Assembly: GCF_005843925.1 (NCBI RefSeq)
Contig: NZ_VCBC01000019.1
Span: forward strand, 1 to 49,690
Direction: 5' to 3'
DNA: 49,690 bases
From: Thalassotalea litorea
GTDB lineage: Bacteria > Pseudomonadota > Gammaproteobacteria > Enterobacterales > Alteromonadaceae
Positions within the stretch are counted from its first letter, which is position 1, and each line of letters starts with the position of its first letter. Shown here one piece after another: positions 23,338-32,778 of the stretch. Both the position numbers and the translations under genes were made by a program. Below the pieces are notes generated by a model. It had not been told where the DNA came from. It saw only the letters and a program-made list of their open reading frames with translations, and did not search any database.

Positions 23338-24315
23338 ATGCGAAAATCCAACGGTTTATATACTTTCATACTACTCAGTTTATCGAGCGCAGTAGTCGCT
23401 GAGGAAGCACTGTTTTCGCCTTCTGATGAGTTCTCGCAAATCTATGCTGCATCCGTGGTATTAATGGATAGCGATGCCCTTAGCTTTGGCGTAGGAAATT
23501 TTGATCCTGAACAGATCCTACAATCTCATAACAACAATATTGATACTGACTCCATCGATTTACGTAATCAAATATCCGTTTTCTCAATTCCGTATACAAT
23601 TGAACTCGGCTCAGATTTAGAAACGTATCAGGACTACTTAAAACTGCAACTTGCATACATCAAGCAAGAAGGTGATATTTCATTAGATGAAATGCTTACC
23701 CCGGATCATGACAAAGAAGAAGTCTTTGCCATAAACGTCAGTCTTGGCAGGCAACTATTTATCGATAAAAACTGGTCTATCACGCCAATGCTTTCCACCT
23801 ATTTTTTACATTATAAAAATACCCATTCATACAATAGTGAGCAAACTCAGTCGTTACAGGAACAGTTAGACGCGTTGCTATATAACAGTAAGACCAATGC
23901 CTATGTTATTGAGCCTGGAGTTGAATTTAGTTATCTAAAAGACAATGACTGGGGTAGCTGGGAATTTAAAAGCGAATTTCATTATATGCAAGGCAGAAGT
24001 ACGTCTCGTCTTGCCGATGGTAAATATGCCGCCCCGAACGGTTGGCGTATCATCAATGGTTTTAAGTTGAAAAACACTTTTGCCGAGGCCAAATTTTTTG
24101 CCAACGATTTCTACCTAAAGGCCAACCGTGTCGATATTTCTGGCGATACCGTATCATCGTTAGGGACTCATCATTACTATGAACTGGGGTTTGGCATTCT
24201 CTGGGATATTCGCAATACCACGGATTTGGTGGAAAATGTCGGGATAGGAATTAACATCAACCACGGTAGTGCGGTAAGCGGCGGCAGTATCGTCTTATAT
24301 TTTAATGAATGGTAG
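23338..24315 (+). CDS. Outer-membrane autotransporter-like barrel protein, 325 aa
   Basis: A signal peptide (cleavage near AVVAEEA, residue 21) precedes a protein made largely of amphipathic strands ending in SIVLYFNEW, with an aromatic C-terminus typical of outer-membrane barrels. The size and lack of a passenger domain fit the solitary autotransporter-type barrel family known from Vibrio relatives. Function unknown. The start overlaps the TAATG of its leader. Confidence 0.7.
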   Translation: MRKSNGLYTFILLSLSSAVVAEEALFSPSDEFSQIYAASVVLMDSDALSFGVGNFDPEQILQSHNNNIDTDSIDLRNQISVFSIPYTIELGSDLETYQDYLKLQLAYIKQEGDISLDEMLTPDHDKEEVFAINVSLGRQLFIDKNWSITPMLSTYFLHYKNTHSYNSEQTQSLQEQLDALLYNSKTNAYVIEPGVEFSYLKDNDWGSWEFKSEFHYMQGRSTSRLADGKYAAPNGWRIINGFKLKNTFAEAKFFANDFYLKANRVDISGDTVSSLGTHHYYELGFGILWDIRNTTDLVENVGIGININHGSAVSGGSIVLYFNEW

Positions 24316-24397
24316 CGTTGAATCGTCGTGCTAAAGGGCACATTCAAAAAAGCGATCATCTTCCCAATAGATTATAAAATACACTCTTGGTTATCAT

Positions 24398-24780
24398 GCA
24401 GACGCGGACAATTTGTGGACGCGGACAATCTGCGGACGCGGACAATCTGCGGACGCGGACAATCTGCGGACGCGGACAATCTGCGGACGCGGACAATTTG
24501 CGGACGCGGACAATTTGCGGACGCGGACAACTTGCGGACGCGGACAATTTACGGACGCGGACAACTTGTGGACGCGGACAACTTGCGGACGCGGACAACT
24601 TGCGGACGCGGACAACTTGCGGACGCGGACAACTTGCGGACGCGGACAACTTGCGGACGCGGACGACTTGCGGACGAGGACGACTTGCGGACGAGGACGA
24701 CTTGCGGACGAGGACGACTTGCGGACGAGGACGACTTGCGGACGAGGACGACTCGCGGACGAGGACAATTTGGGGACGAG
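24398..24780. repeat. 17-bp minisatellite, about 22 copies
   Basis: The unit is GCGGACGCGGACAATCT and variants. Early copies end AATCT or AATTT, middle copies AACTT, and late copies change GACGCGGACAA to GACGAGGACGA, giving graded blocks that indicate stepwise local expansion. Because 17 is not a multiple of three, every + frame gives the same 17-residue periodic peptide and all frames stay open; these long frames are a consequence of the repeat and not evidence of a gene. Confidence 0.9.
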
Positions 24781-24848
24781 AATCCGTTATATGATGACGG
24801 TGCCGGTAAAACAGAATAAATAGACGTGAAGGGATAGCAAAACATAGC

Positions 24849-24872
24849 GTGACAGGCAATGTTGCCTGTCAC
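24849..24872. terminator. Perfect 10-bp hairpin between minisatellite and purC
   Basis: GTGACAGGCA and TGCCTGTCAC enclose a 4-base loop downstream of the purC stop. There is no clean T tract on the minus strand, so it may stall transcription or protect the 3' end. Confidence 0.5.
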
Positions 24873-24947
24873 AAATTAGTCAACGCCCTTGCCGCAACAT
24901 AATCCATGCGTCAATAACGTTATTAACCACGATGTATTAAGCAGTGA

Positions 24948-26051
24948 CTAATCGATTAGTCCGTAATCTTTTTTCAATATTTCGACAATTTCCGCTTTAG
25001 GGTTATCGCTAATAATAATATCTTCGCCGGTGATCTTTTCGGCAATGCCCACGTAGGTTTTTGACACCTGCATCAACACCTCTGCTGGTAACGCATTATC
25101 TCGTGCCAAGGCTTCTCGCTCATCCATACGATCTTTATTCAACAAAATATCGGGATCCGGGAAGTGCTTGAGCAATAATTGACGGAAGCCCTCTTTGGAA
25201 TTCTCGACAATATTGCCCTGACGATATTGCTCGCCATCCCAAATACGCGAAGAATCCGGAGTCCCGACTTCATCCATATAGATCAGTTTGTCATTACCAT
25301 TAACGTCTTTGACATAACCAAATTCAAATTTGGTATCGACAAATATTTGATCAAGTTTGGCTAATTCGCCACTGATTAATGAAAACCCATCTTTTAACAG
25401 TTTTTCATAAAGACCAATATCCGATGCGGTTGCAAAATTGAATGCCGAAAAATTGTCTTCGATGTTTTCGCGGGTAATGTTGACATCATCCTGGGCTGGA
25501 ACCCCTTCGATACCGGTTAGTATCCCTTTCGTCGATGGCGTGATCAGAAGCTCTGGTAGTTTTTGATCGCGCCCCAAACCTTCCGCAATTTCGATGCCGC
25601 AAAACTCACGTTCGCCTTTTTCATAACTGCGCCACATGGATCCTGTAATGTATTGACGGGCAATCGCTTCGATTTTTACCGGTTTGGCTTTTTGCACAAT
25701 CCACACAAAAGGGTGTGGGATATCCAGAATATGACTGTCAGCCAGACCATTTTCTTTAAATAACTTAAACCAATGATTCGAGATAGCATTTAATGCCGCA
25801 CCTTTGCCTGGAACGCCCTGAATACCGCCTTCACCGTGCCAGATGCAATCAAATGCAGAGATACGGTCAGAGATAACCATAATGGCAAGCGGTGTGTCAG
25901 CAGGAACAGCGTAGCCTTTTTCTTGGATCAAACGCGCAGAATCTTTTGCGGTTAACCAATAGACACTGCGTACTTTACCACTGTGAACAGGCGCATCGGT
26001 ACGAATGGGCAAATCATTATTTACAGCTAAAACTTTATCGGCAAGGTTCAT
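24948..26051 (-). CDS. purC: Phosphoribosylaminoimidazole-succinocarboxamide synthase
   Basis: Joins aspartate to CAIR with ATP to form SAICAR in purine synthesis. The 367-residue form is the longer variant found in Shewanella and Pseudoalteromonas relatives. Landmarks are HSGKVRSVY near the N-terminus, ISDRISAFDC, EAIARQYITGSMWRSYEKG, and IYMDEVGTPDSSRIWDGE with the active-site acidic cluster. No PurR-like palindrome was seen in its leader. Confidence 0.95.
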   Translation of the reverse strand: MNLADKVLAVNNDLPIRTDAPVHSGKVRSVYWLTAKDSARLIQEKGYAVPADTPLAIMVISDRISAFDCIWHGEGGIQGVPGKGAALNAISNHWFKLFKENGLADSHILDIPHPFVWIVQKAKPVKIEAIARQYITGSMWRSYEKGEREFCGIEIAEGLGRDQKLPELLITPSTKGILTGIEGVPAQDDVNITRENIEDNFSAFNFATASDIGLYEKLLKDGFSLISGELAKLDQIFVDTKFEFGYVKDVNGNDKLIYMDEVGTPDSSRIWDGEQYRQGNIVENSKEGFRQLLLKHFPDPDILLNKDRMDEREALARDNALPAEVLMQVSKTYVGIAEKITGEDIIISDNPKAEIVEILKKDYGLID

Positions 26052-26170
26052 CGAGTTTTCCTAACTAAAATGTCGAATCAAAGACACGACAATGAATCTT
26101 CTATTTTTTGGCAAAATATTCATAATATTTGTCGATTATAAATTTATAAACGCTTTGCCAACAAATAGAA

Positions 26171-26190
26171 AAGGACGCCGAAGCGTCCTT
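26171..26190 (-). terminator. Terminator of the thrS-infC-rpmI-rplT operon
   Basis: AAGGACGC and GCGTCCTT form an 8-bp stem with a four-base loop, 20 bases past the rplT stop. The minus strand continues TTCTATTTG, a moderate T tract. Confidence 0.75.
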
Positions 26191-26210
26191 ATCTGTCAAA
26201 GTCTTTACGA

Positions 26211-26567
26211 TTAAGCTAAAGAAGCTTGTGCTTTTTCAACTAAAACCGTGAAAGCTGCTTTATCGTATACGGCGATGTCAGCAAGGATCTTACGATCAAT
26301 TTCAATCGACGCTTTTTTCAAACCGTTGATGAATTTGCTGTAAGACAAACCATTTTGACGAGCTGCCGCGTTAATACGAGCAATCCAAAGTTGACGGAAT
26401 TGACGTTTACGTTGACGACGGTCGCGGTAAGCGTATTGACCAGCTTTGGTTACAGCTTGGAAAGCAACGCGATATACGCGACTACGAGCACCGTAGTAAC
26501 CTTTCGCTTGCTTAAGAACTTTTTTATGACGTGCGCGTGCTACAACACCGCGTTTTACTCTAGCCAT
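26211..26567 (-). CDS. rplT: 50S ribosomal protein L20
   Basis: 118 residues, the standard length. It begins MARVKRGVVARARHKKVLKQ, the long basic helix that binds 23S rRNA, and the C-terminal globular part includes NGLKKASIEIDRKILADIA. It follows rpmI after 18 bases with AGGAG upstream. In E. coli L20 also represses translation of rpmI and rplT from an mRNA site upstream of rpmI. Confidence 0.98.
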   Translation of the reverse strand: MARVKRGVVARARHKKVLKQAKGYYGARSRVYRVAFQAVTKAGQYAYRDRRQRKRQFRQLWIARINAAARQNGLSYSKFINGLKKASIEIDRKILADIAVYDKAAFTVLVEKAQASLA

Positions 26568-26585
26568 TTGTGTCTACTCCTCTAA

Positions 26586-26783
26586 TTAAGCGTAAGGTAA
26601 CATTGATACGACTGACTTAAGGTCAGACTTAGCAATCATACTTTTTGCACGTAAGTGACGCTTAACTTTGGTACGTCTTTTAGTCAAGATGTGACGTAGA
26701 CCGGCTTGTTTGCATTTGAAACCACCAGAAGCAGTTTTCTTAAAGCGCTTCGCAGCACCTTTATTGCTTTTCATTTTAGGCAT
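26586..26783 (-). CDS. rpmI: 50S ribosomal protein L35
   Basis: 65 residues from the ATG at 26783 (MPKMKSNKGAAKRFKKTASG), the conserved N-terminus, with CGGAG 7 bases upstream. A longer frame adds MRSYF but has no ribosome site. Very basic. Lies between infC and rplT in the classical operon. Confidence 0.97.
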   Translation of the reverse strand: MPKMKSNKGAAKRFKKTASGGFKCKQAGLRHILTKRRTKVKRHLRAKSMIAKSDLKSVVSMLPYA

Positions 26784-26923
26784 GAAATAACTCCGCATTG
26801 TTTATGCCAAATAGTAAAGTAACCTGGGGCGAATCGAAAAACGATTACTTGTATGCCTCGGTTACCAGTGATTCGATAATAGTGGTGATTGCCAGCAAGC
26901 TGGCAATACTTTCAAACCAGTTA
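26784..26923 (-). promoter_or_regulatory. infC-rpmI leader, probable L20 autoregulatory region
   Basis: This 140-base gap contains a perfect 9-bp hairpin (ATTGCCAGC/GCTGGCAAT, 26888-26907) and a long-range GTAACC/GGTTAC pairing (26819-26824 with 26860-26865) that would enclose the rpmI leader. In E. coli, L20 binds a pseudoknot in the equivalent position. The structures are seen; the function is inferred from operon conservation. Confidence 0.45.
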
Positions 26924-27466
26924 TTATCGTTTAATAGGGGCTAGGACCATCACCATTTGTCGACCTTCTACCCGTCTAGGGAAAGATTCGACCTGAGCAA
27001 TGTCTTCCAAATCGTTTTTAACGCGAGTCAGAAGTTCAATACCCAGTTCCTGGTGTGCCATTTCACGACCGCGGAAACGTAACGTTACCTTGGCCTTGTC
27101 GCCACCTTCGAGGAAGCGTTTCAGGTTGCGTAGTTTGACCTGATAATCGCCCTCATCAGATCCAGGACGGAATTTAATTTCCTTAACCTGGATCTGTTTT
27201 TGCTTTTTACGCTGTTCTTTAAGTTCTTTACTCTTTTCATAAAGAAACTTACCGTAATCCATTACTCGACATACGGGTGGTTTGGCTGTAGGACTGATTT
27301 CAACCAGATCGACACCGGCAGTTTCTGCCCTATCGATACCTTCATTCAGAGAAACCACACCAAGTGCTTCTCCATCAATACCAATCAAACGAATTTCCTG
27401 TGCTGTAATCGCACCATTCAATTTGTGTTGCGGCTCTTTTTGTCCGCCTCTTTGACCACCTTTAAT
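26924..27466 (-). CDS. infC: Translation initiation factor IF-3 (AUU start)
   Basis: Binds the 30S subunit and checks initiator tRNA and start codon. The frame runs back to an ATT at 27466 preceded by AGGAGG at 8-base spacing, giving 180 residues, the same as E. coli IF-3; the first residues read (M)KGGQRGGQKEPQHKLNGAI. Starting at the TTG at 27421 would cut off the conserved N-terminus. The rare AUU start underlies IF-3 autoregulation. Motifs: DYGKFLYEKSKE and EIKFRPGSDEGDYQ. Confidence 0.95.
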   Translation of the reverse strand: MKGGQRGGQKEPQHKLNGAITAQEIRLIGIDGEALGVVSLNEGIDRAETAGVDLVEISPTAKPPVCRVMDYGKFLYEKSKELKEQRKKQKQIQVKEIKFRPGSDEGDYQVKLRNLKRFLEGGDKAKVTLRFRGREMAHQELGIELLTRVKNDLEDIAQVESFPRRVEGRQMVMVLAPIKR

Positions 27467-27486
27467 AGTCGGTTCCTCCTAAAGAA

Positions 27487-29403
27487 CTATGCTTGCGCCC
27501 GTGATTTAACTTCATTATCTAATTGTTTAATGAAATCATCCACCGACAGTTTTCCTAAATCATCACCTTTTCGTGAACGTACGGCGATTTCGCCATTTTC
27601 CATTTCTTTATCACCTACAACAAGTAAGTATGGAATACGTTTTAAGGTATGCTCGCGGATTTTAAAGCCAATCTTCTCATTACGCAAGTCAGCTTTGGCT
27701 CTAATACCACTTTCTTTCAATTTTTTTACAACTTGATTACAGTAATCGCCTTGTTTATCGGTAATATTCAACACAACGGCCTGAGTTGGCGCCAACCAAG
27801 TTGGAAACAATCCTGCGTACTGTTCAATCAAAATACCGATAAAGCGTTCTAGTGAACCAAGGATAGCACGGTGAATCATCACCGGCACATATCGCTCATT
27901 GTCTTCGCCAACATAGGTGGCACCAAGACGACCCGGTAAAGCAAAGTCTAACTGTACTGTACCACATTGCCATGCACGACCTAAGCAATCCATTAAAGTA
28001 AATTCAATTTTAGGACCGTAGAATGCGCCCTCACCCGGTTGATATTCAAATTCAATACCATTGGCTTTCAATGCGTTGGCAAGACCTTCTTCCGCTTTAT
28101 CCCAGCTGTCATCACTACCAATACGCTTTTCAGGGCGAGTGGATAGTTTTACGAGGATATCTTCAAAGCCAAAGGATTCGTATACATCATAAACCATCTT
28201 GATACATTCGCTGACTTCATCTTGTATCTGTTCTTCGGTACAAAAGATATGCGCATCATCCTGGGTAAAGCCACGCACACGCATCAAGCCGTGCAATGCA
28301 CCACTGGGTTCGTTACGATGACAACAACCAAATTCCGCCATACGCAGCGGCAAATCCCGGTATGATTTCAAACCCTGGTTGAAAATCTGTACATGTCCAG
28401 GACAATTCATCGGTTTAATCGCGTATTCACGCTTCTCCGATTCAGTAGTGAACATGTTTTCTGCGTATTTGTCCCAGTGACCGGATTTTTCCCAAAGTAC
28501 ACGATCCATCATTAATGGACCTTTTACTTCGTCATAATCATACTCGTGCAACTTTTCACGCGCGAATTTTTCTAATTCGGTATAGATAGTCCAACCATCA
28601 TTATGCCAAAACACCATGCCTGGCGCTTCTTCTTGCCAGTGGAATAAATCTAACGTTTTACCAATTTTACGGTGATCGCGTTTTTCTGCTTCTGCCAAGC
28701 GCTGGATATACGCTTTCAGTTGCTTTTTATCGGCCCATGCTGTGCCATAGATGCGTTGCAACATTTTGTTGTCGCTATCGCCACGCCAATACGCACCAGA
28801 AACTTTCATCAATTTAAAGTGATGGCAATGACGCATGCTTGGCACGTGAGGACCACGACACATATCCATGTATTCTTCGTGATGATATAAGCCAGGACGA
28901 TCACTCTTCTCGATATTTTCATCAAGAATTTCTATTTTATAAGATTCGCCACGTTGCTCAAACGCATCGCGGGCTTCTTGCCAGCTAACGCGTTTTTTGA
29001 TCACCGGATAATTGGTCTTGGCCAATTCCATCATCCGCTTTTCAAGCTTTACCAGATCTTCATCATTTAAAGAATGTTCTAGATCAACGTCATAATAAAA
29101 GCCATTATCGATGACTGGCCCAATCGCCATTTTCGTATCCGGCCATAATTGTTTAATGGCATGCCCTAGTAAATGCGCGCAAGAATGGCGAATGATTTCG
29201 ACGCCATCCTGGTCTTTACTGGTGATAAGCTGAAGTTCTGCATCTTGCTCGATGACTTCACATGCATCGACTAACTCGCCGTTTACACGACCGGCAATCG
29301 TGGCTTTGGCTAAACCGGGACCGATGTCCTCGGCAACTTGCATAACAGAGACTGGTTGTTCAAAACTGCGTTGACTGCCGTCAGGAAGAGTAATTACTGG
29401 CAC
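27487..29403 (-). CDS. thrS: Threonyl-tRNA synthetase
   Basis: A 638-residue class II synthetase. It has an N-terminal TGS domain (MPVITLPDGSQ, about 1-61), an editing domain with HSCAHLLGHA (about 74-83) and HHEEYMDMCRGPHVP, a catalytic core with the zinc-site MNCPGHV and motif 2 FGCCHRNEPSGALHGL, and a C-terminal anticodon-binding domain with RAKADLRNEKIGFKIREHTL. The start is a GTG with AAGGA upstream. First gene of the operon, 20 bases before infC. Confidence 0.97.
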   Translation of the reverse strand: MPVITLPDGSQRSFEQPVSVMQVAEDIGPGLAKATIAGRVNGELVDACEVIEQDAELQLITSKDQDGVEIIRHSCAHLLGHAIKQLWPDTKMAIGPVIDNGFYYDVDLEHSLNDEDLVKLEKRMMELAKTNYPVIKKRVSWQEARDAFEQRGESYKIEILDENIEKSDRPGLYHHEEYMDMCRGPHVPSMRHCHHFKLMKVSGAYWRGDSDNKMLQRIYGTAWADKKQLKAYIQRLAEAEKRDHRKIGKTLDLFHWQEEAPGMVFWHNDGWTIYTELEKFAREKLHEYDYDEVKGPLMMDRVLWEKSGHWDKYAENMFTTESEKREYAIKPMNCPGHVQIFNQGLKSYRDLPLRMAEFGCCHRNEPSGALHGLMRVRGFTQDDAHIFCTEEQIQDEVSECIKMVYDVYESFGFEDILVKLSTRPEKRIGSDDSWDKAEEGLANALKANGIEFEYQPGEGAFYGPKIEFTLMDCLGRAWQCGTVQLDFALPGRLGATYVGEDNERYVPVMIHRAILGSLERFIGILIEQYAGLFPTWLAPTQAVVLNITDKQGDYCNQVVKKLKESGIRAKADLRNEKIGFKIREHTLKRIPYLLVVGDKEMENGEIAVRSRKGDDLGKLSVDDFIKQLDNEVKSRAQA

Positions 29404-29560
29404 AATAGTTCCTTTTACAGTGGTGGCACCTACGTAATGCCACTTGTATTAATAACAATGCATCCAAAGCGTAAGACATTGGATACGAGAAAATTTGTTT
29501 GGAGACCTGGTATCGATAAACCTACATTGTTATCGAACGGTCAGCGGACTCCATAAGGCC
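29404..29560 (-). promoter_or_regulatory. thrS leader with two stem-loops
   Basis: GTGGCA/TGCCAC (29423-29443) lies just upstream of the ribosome site, and ATCCAA/TTGGAT (29462-29484) with an 11-base loop lies further up. In E. coli the thrS mRNA leader carries tRNA-Thr-like arms recognised by ThrRS itself. The placement fits, but identity with that operator is not shown. The remaining 29561-29776 holds no gene; a promoter is not assigned. Confidence 0.4.
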
Positions 29561-29776
29561 AGCAATATAGGGGAATTTTCACTAATTTGCAATCAAAGAC
29601 AACGACTTTGCTGTGATAACGACTAACCTTAACCGTTTATCGTGAGTCCTTGATCACCCGCATTATAGGTAAGTTGGCAGCATAAGCTGAAGCAAACATA
29701 AAAAATCGACCGCGGGTAAGCGCTGCCGGTTTTAATATCTCTGTGAATATCCGCAATACAAAGCGAGAATGAAATT

Positions 29777-30469
29777 ATGATGCAAGGCGTATGGAAACAT
29801 CCAACGTTAATGGTTTTCGCAGCTTCAGTGCTTTGTGGTAATCTGCTTGGGACAATTGCTCATGCTGAATCCACCAGCGAATCGATTACCCAATCGCATC
29901 AACAAACACAACTCCCACAACCTTGGAATATCCAGCAACAAAACGATTGGGTCAGAATTCAATACCGAGACAATCCAATTACCGGCTTTGTCGAAATAAA
30001 GGCTCACCTGATGTTAAATACCGATTTGGCATCGGTGCGTCATTTACTCACCAATACTCAAGCCGTACTAACCTGGGTTGAAGGGGTTAAACGTATCGTG
30101 GTTTTGCAAAAAACCGAAAATACACGCGTGCAATTGACGATATTAGATCCCGTTTGGCCAGTACAGCCCCGGGAAATGCTGACAACCAACATATTGTTAG
30201 ATTCTGCTAATCAATTCACCCTCAAGGTGCAGGACAATAATCAGTACCTGAAACTCAACCCTGCCCGTATTCGAGTCAAGCAAATTGATGTGCAATGGCA
30301 GGTCCAACAAACCGACGAAAAACGTGTTGAGATCGATTATTTGGGGTACTTTCAACCTGGCGGCAGTCTCCCAGCCTGGCTGAGTAATGAAATATTTTTA
30401 GTGCTCATCAGTAAAAGTTTAAATAATTTGAAAACCGTCAGTGAGCAAAACAACGGTAGTGCTGAGTGA
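29777..30469 (+). CDS. START/SRPBCC-like periplasmic protein, 230 aa
   Basis: A signal peptide ends at IAHAES (about residue 31). The rest (about 50-215) has the helix-grip pattern of START-domain lipid-binding proteins: a strand-rich opening WVRIQYRDNPITGFVEIKA, a helix around VRHLLTNTQAVLTWV, REMLTTNILL, and a long C-terminal helix. Ligand unknown. No operon partner; divergent from thrS. Confidence 0.75.
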   Translation: MMQGVWKHPTLMVFAASVLCGNLLGTIAHAESTSESITQSHQQTQLPQPWNIQQQNDWVRIQYRDNPITGFVEIKAHLMLNTDLASVRHLLTNTQAVLTWVEGVKRIVVLQKTENTRVQLTILDPVWPVQPREMLTTNILLDSANQFTLKVQDNNQYLKLNPARIRVKQIDVQWQVQQTDEKRVEIDYLGYFQPGGSLPAWLSNEIFLVLISKSLNNLKTVSEQNNGSAE

Positions 30470-30572
30470 TAACGACAAACGACAGAGACAATCCTCGTCT
30501 AAATTGACGGTGGTTGAATGGAATCGATAAAGCATTTATGCTGGCTTTAACCCTTCGAATTAACAAAACACT

Positions 30573-31742
30573 ATGATTATGCAAGGAATGCGTACCGCTG
30601 TTTTTGTCACAACCTGCTTAATTGTCGCGACAGTGTGCCTATATTTAGTCTTGGATACTGATCTGGCACAAAAAGTGGTTGTAGAGATCAAACAACCTGA
30701 TGAACCTTCGTTAAAGGTTAGCAACGTCCTCGTCGCAAACGCTCAATCGCCACAACAAGCTTCCAAATTTGCTGTTGATAACGCTATCCCCGAGAGCAAA
30801 ACTGATCCAAAGTGCACATCAACAGATCCAAATGCACTCGCGTCCGACGAATATCAGCATACTCTGGATGCATACATAAATTCATTAGCCTCTAGTGAAA
30901 ATATTGATGATAAACTCGCATCCGTGCTTTACCGAAGAGCCGGTGAAAATGAAACTCGGTTAGACAATTTATTATCATTTCATCACCAATACCCTTTGAA
31001 TACGAACGTCCTGTGCGAATTAGTGCGAGAATGCAGTATTTTCCCTGAAGATCTCCGCTGTAGTTATGAACTTATTGAAAATGTCGCACAATTAGAGGCT
31101 AACAATGATGCGCTATGGCTCAATATAATCTTATATTTTGCTGCTCATCAGGATTTAGATAAAATTGAATGGGCTTATCATAAGACTTTACAAGTGCCTT
31201 ATTCAACCAATCAATATATCGCCAACATTCGTCGTTTCGTTGACACAGTAGACCACTCTGGGCTAACAAACTTTAATGATAATTTGATTCACGCTATCGG
31301 CACAGAAGCAGCAAAAGCCGTTGGCTGGAAACATCTGTTATCGTTGTGTGTTACATCAGAAAATGCCAACTTACATTCAGATCTATGTCTTCGGGTTGGC
31401 GCATTAATGGAAAATGCAAGCTATACATTTATGGATCAAATGTTTGCCAAGTCTTTGCAAAAAGAAATTCATAAACGCCTTGAAAATAACAAAAAAATTG
31501 AGGAAATTGAGCAAGAAATTGACGCTTTGAGCGATGCGTTCTATCGAGATTCGATGCTTAATGCGTCACTTTATCTCGGCGTTGACGAAAGCCTTGGGCG
31601 AGAATGGTTGGATCAATTTCAACATAACGGAGAATTAGCCGCTTTTCAGTACCTAAAAGAAGAAGCAGAAAAGAGATCTCAGGACTCCGACGATTTCTTA
31701 TGTAAAAGGGCTATTTTGTTAAAAAATACTGCAGGGCGGTAG
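30573..31742 (+). CDS. Membrane-anchored hypothetical protein, 389 aa
   Basis: An N-terminal signal-anchor (about residues 7-27) precedes a helical extracytoplasmic domain. Cysteine-containing helix pairs (LCELVRECSIFPEDLRCSYE, about 146-165) and Sel1/TPR-like spacing suggest a repeat scaffold, but no family signature is certain. A charged coiled-coil-like stretch lies near 305-320. None of the starts (30573, 30579 or 30588) has a good ribosome site. Function unknown. Confidence 0.7.
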   Translation: MIMQGMRTAVFVTTCLIVATVCLYLVLDTDLAQKVVVEIKQPDEPSLKVSNVLVANAQSPQQASKFAVDNAIPESKTDPKCTSTDPNALASDEYQHTLDAYINSLASSENIDDKLASVLYRRAGENETRLDNLLSFHHQYPLNTNVLCELVRECSIFPEDLRCSYELIENVAQLEANNDALWLNIILYFAAHQDLDKIEWAYHKTLQVPYSTNQYIANIRRFVDTVDHSGLTNFNDNLIHAIGTEAAKAVGWKHLLSLCVTSENANLHSDLCLRVGALMENASYTFMDQMFAKSLQKEIHKRLENNKKIEEIEQEIDALSDAFYRDSMLNASLYLGVDESLGREWLDQFQHNGELAAFQYLKEEAEKRSQDSDDFLCKRAILLKNTAGR

Positions 31743-31803
31743 CGGAATTCTTCTATAATTGAATCAATTTCGCTGATAACCAAGTCATCTCAACGGAGTA
31801 TGT

Positions 31804-32694
31804 ATGTGGTCCGCCATCACTGATGAAATTTCGCAAACCCTTAAGGTAGAATTATCCTTTTCTGAGCCCGAAAAAGTGACTGGCGGTGATATAAACGCAT
31901 CGTTTCGATTGTCCGCGGGCGATCAACAGTTTTTCGTTAAAACCAATACACCGTCACAATTGCTAAATTTTCAAACGGAAATGTATTCCCTCGAACATTT
32001 AAGCCAAGGCAGTGAATTTGTGACACCGGACGTTATCTGTTGCGGTTTGACAGAAGACGCCAGCTATTTGGTATTGCAATACCTGGAGTTACTGCCCCAC
32101 CCTGTAGACAACCCCCAACAAGCAAGTGATAACCCCTGGTTCGCTATGGGGAAAACGCTGGCGCATATGCATGACAATAATCAGCAAGGCGAATTTGGCT
32201 GGAGTGAAGACAATTTTATTGGCAAGACAGCTCAAGCCAACCCCTGGCAGAAAAATTGGAGTACGTTTTTTGCGGAGCAACGACTTGGCGTGCAATTACA
32301 AGAACTCGCCAACCGCGATATTCAGTTAACCAATATCGATGCGTTTGTCGCGCACTGTCAGCAACTGCTTAGCCACCATCATCCTACACCTTGCCTATTG
32401 CATGGTGATTTATGGCAGGGCAATGTTGGATTTACCTCGAAAGGGCCCTGTATTTACGATCCTTCCTGTTATTACGGTGATCGGGAAGTGGATATCGCCA
32501 TGAGCGAATTGTTTGGGCAGTTTCCAGCGGCGTTTTATCAAGGCTACGAGAGTATTTCATCGTTACGGAAAAACTACCAAAATCGCAAATCAATTTATAA
32601 CGCATATCACATTTTCAATCATGCCAATTTATTCGGGGGAATATACATTGAACAGGCAAAAGATATTGTTGCCAAAATTCTAAAAATGGGCTGA
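31804..32694 (+). CDS. Fructosamine kinase family protein
   Basis: A 296-residue kinase-fold protein related to E. coli YniA, which belongs to the family that phosphorylates ketosamines and so helps repair glycated proteins. It opens with a nucleotide-binding lobe (GGDINASFRL, then FFVKTN with the ATP-binding Lys). The catalytic loop is LLHGDLWQGN, and YDPSCYYGDREVDIAM gives the metal-binding Asp. Normal length; stands alone. Confidence 0.9.
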   Translation: MWSAITDEISQTLKVELSFSEPEKVTGGDINASFRLSAGDQQFFVKTNTPSQLLNFQTEMYSLEHLSQGSEFVTPDVICCGLTEDASYLVLQYLELLPHPVDNPQQASDNPWFAMGKTLAHMHDNNQQGEFGWSEDNFIGKTAQANPWQKNWSTFFAEQRLGVQLQELANRDIQLTNIDAFVAHCQQLLSHHHPTPCLLHGDLWQGNVGFTSKGPCIYDPSCYYGDREVDIAMSELFGQFPAAFYQGYESISSLRKNYQNRKSIYNAYHIFNHANLFGGIYIEQAKDIVAKILKMG

Positions 32695-32778
32695 ATGTTT
32701 TTGGGAAATTAATGAGAATGGAGCCATAATTGTATTGAGTTTGTGTGATGCTTGAATGTAGAGATGTAGGAGGCACTC

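Noticed and set aside
24398..24780. Possible CRISPR array
   Set aside because: The 17-base units are contiguous with no unique spacers and no cas genes nearby.
24328..24872. Several overlapping long frames on both strands encoding repetitive Arg/Asp/Ser peptides
   Set aside because: They all arise from the 17-bp repeat, whose length keeps every frame open; none has a ribosome site or non-repeat conserved part.
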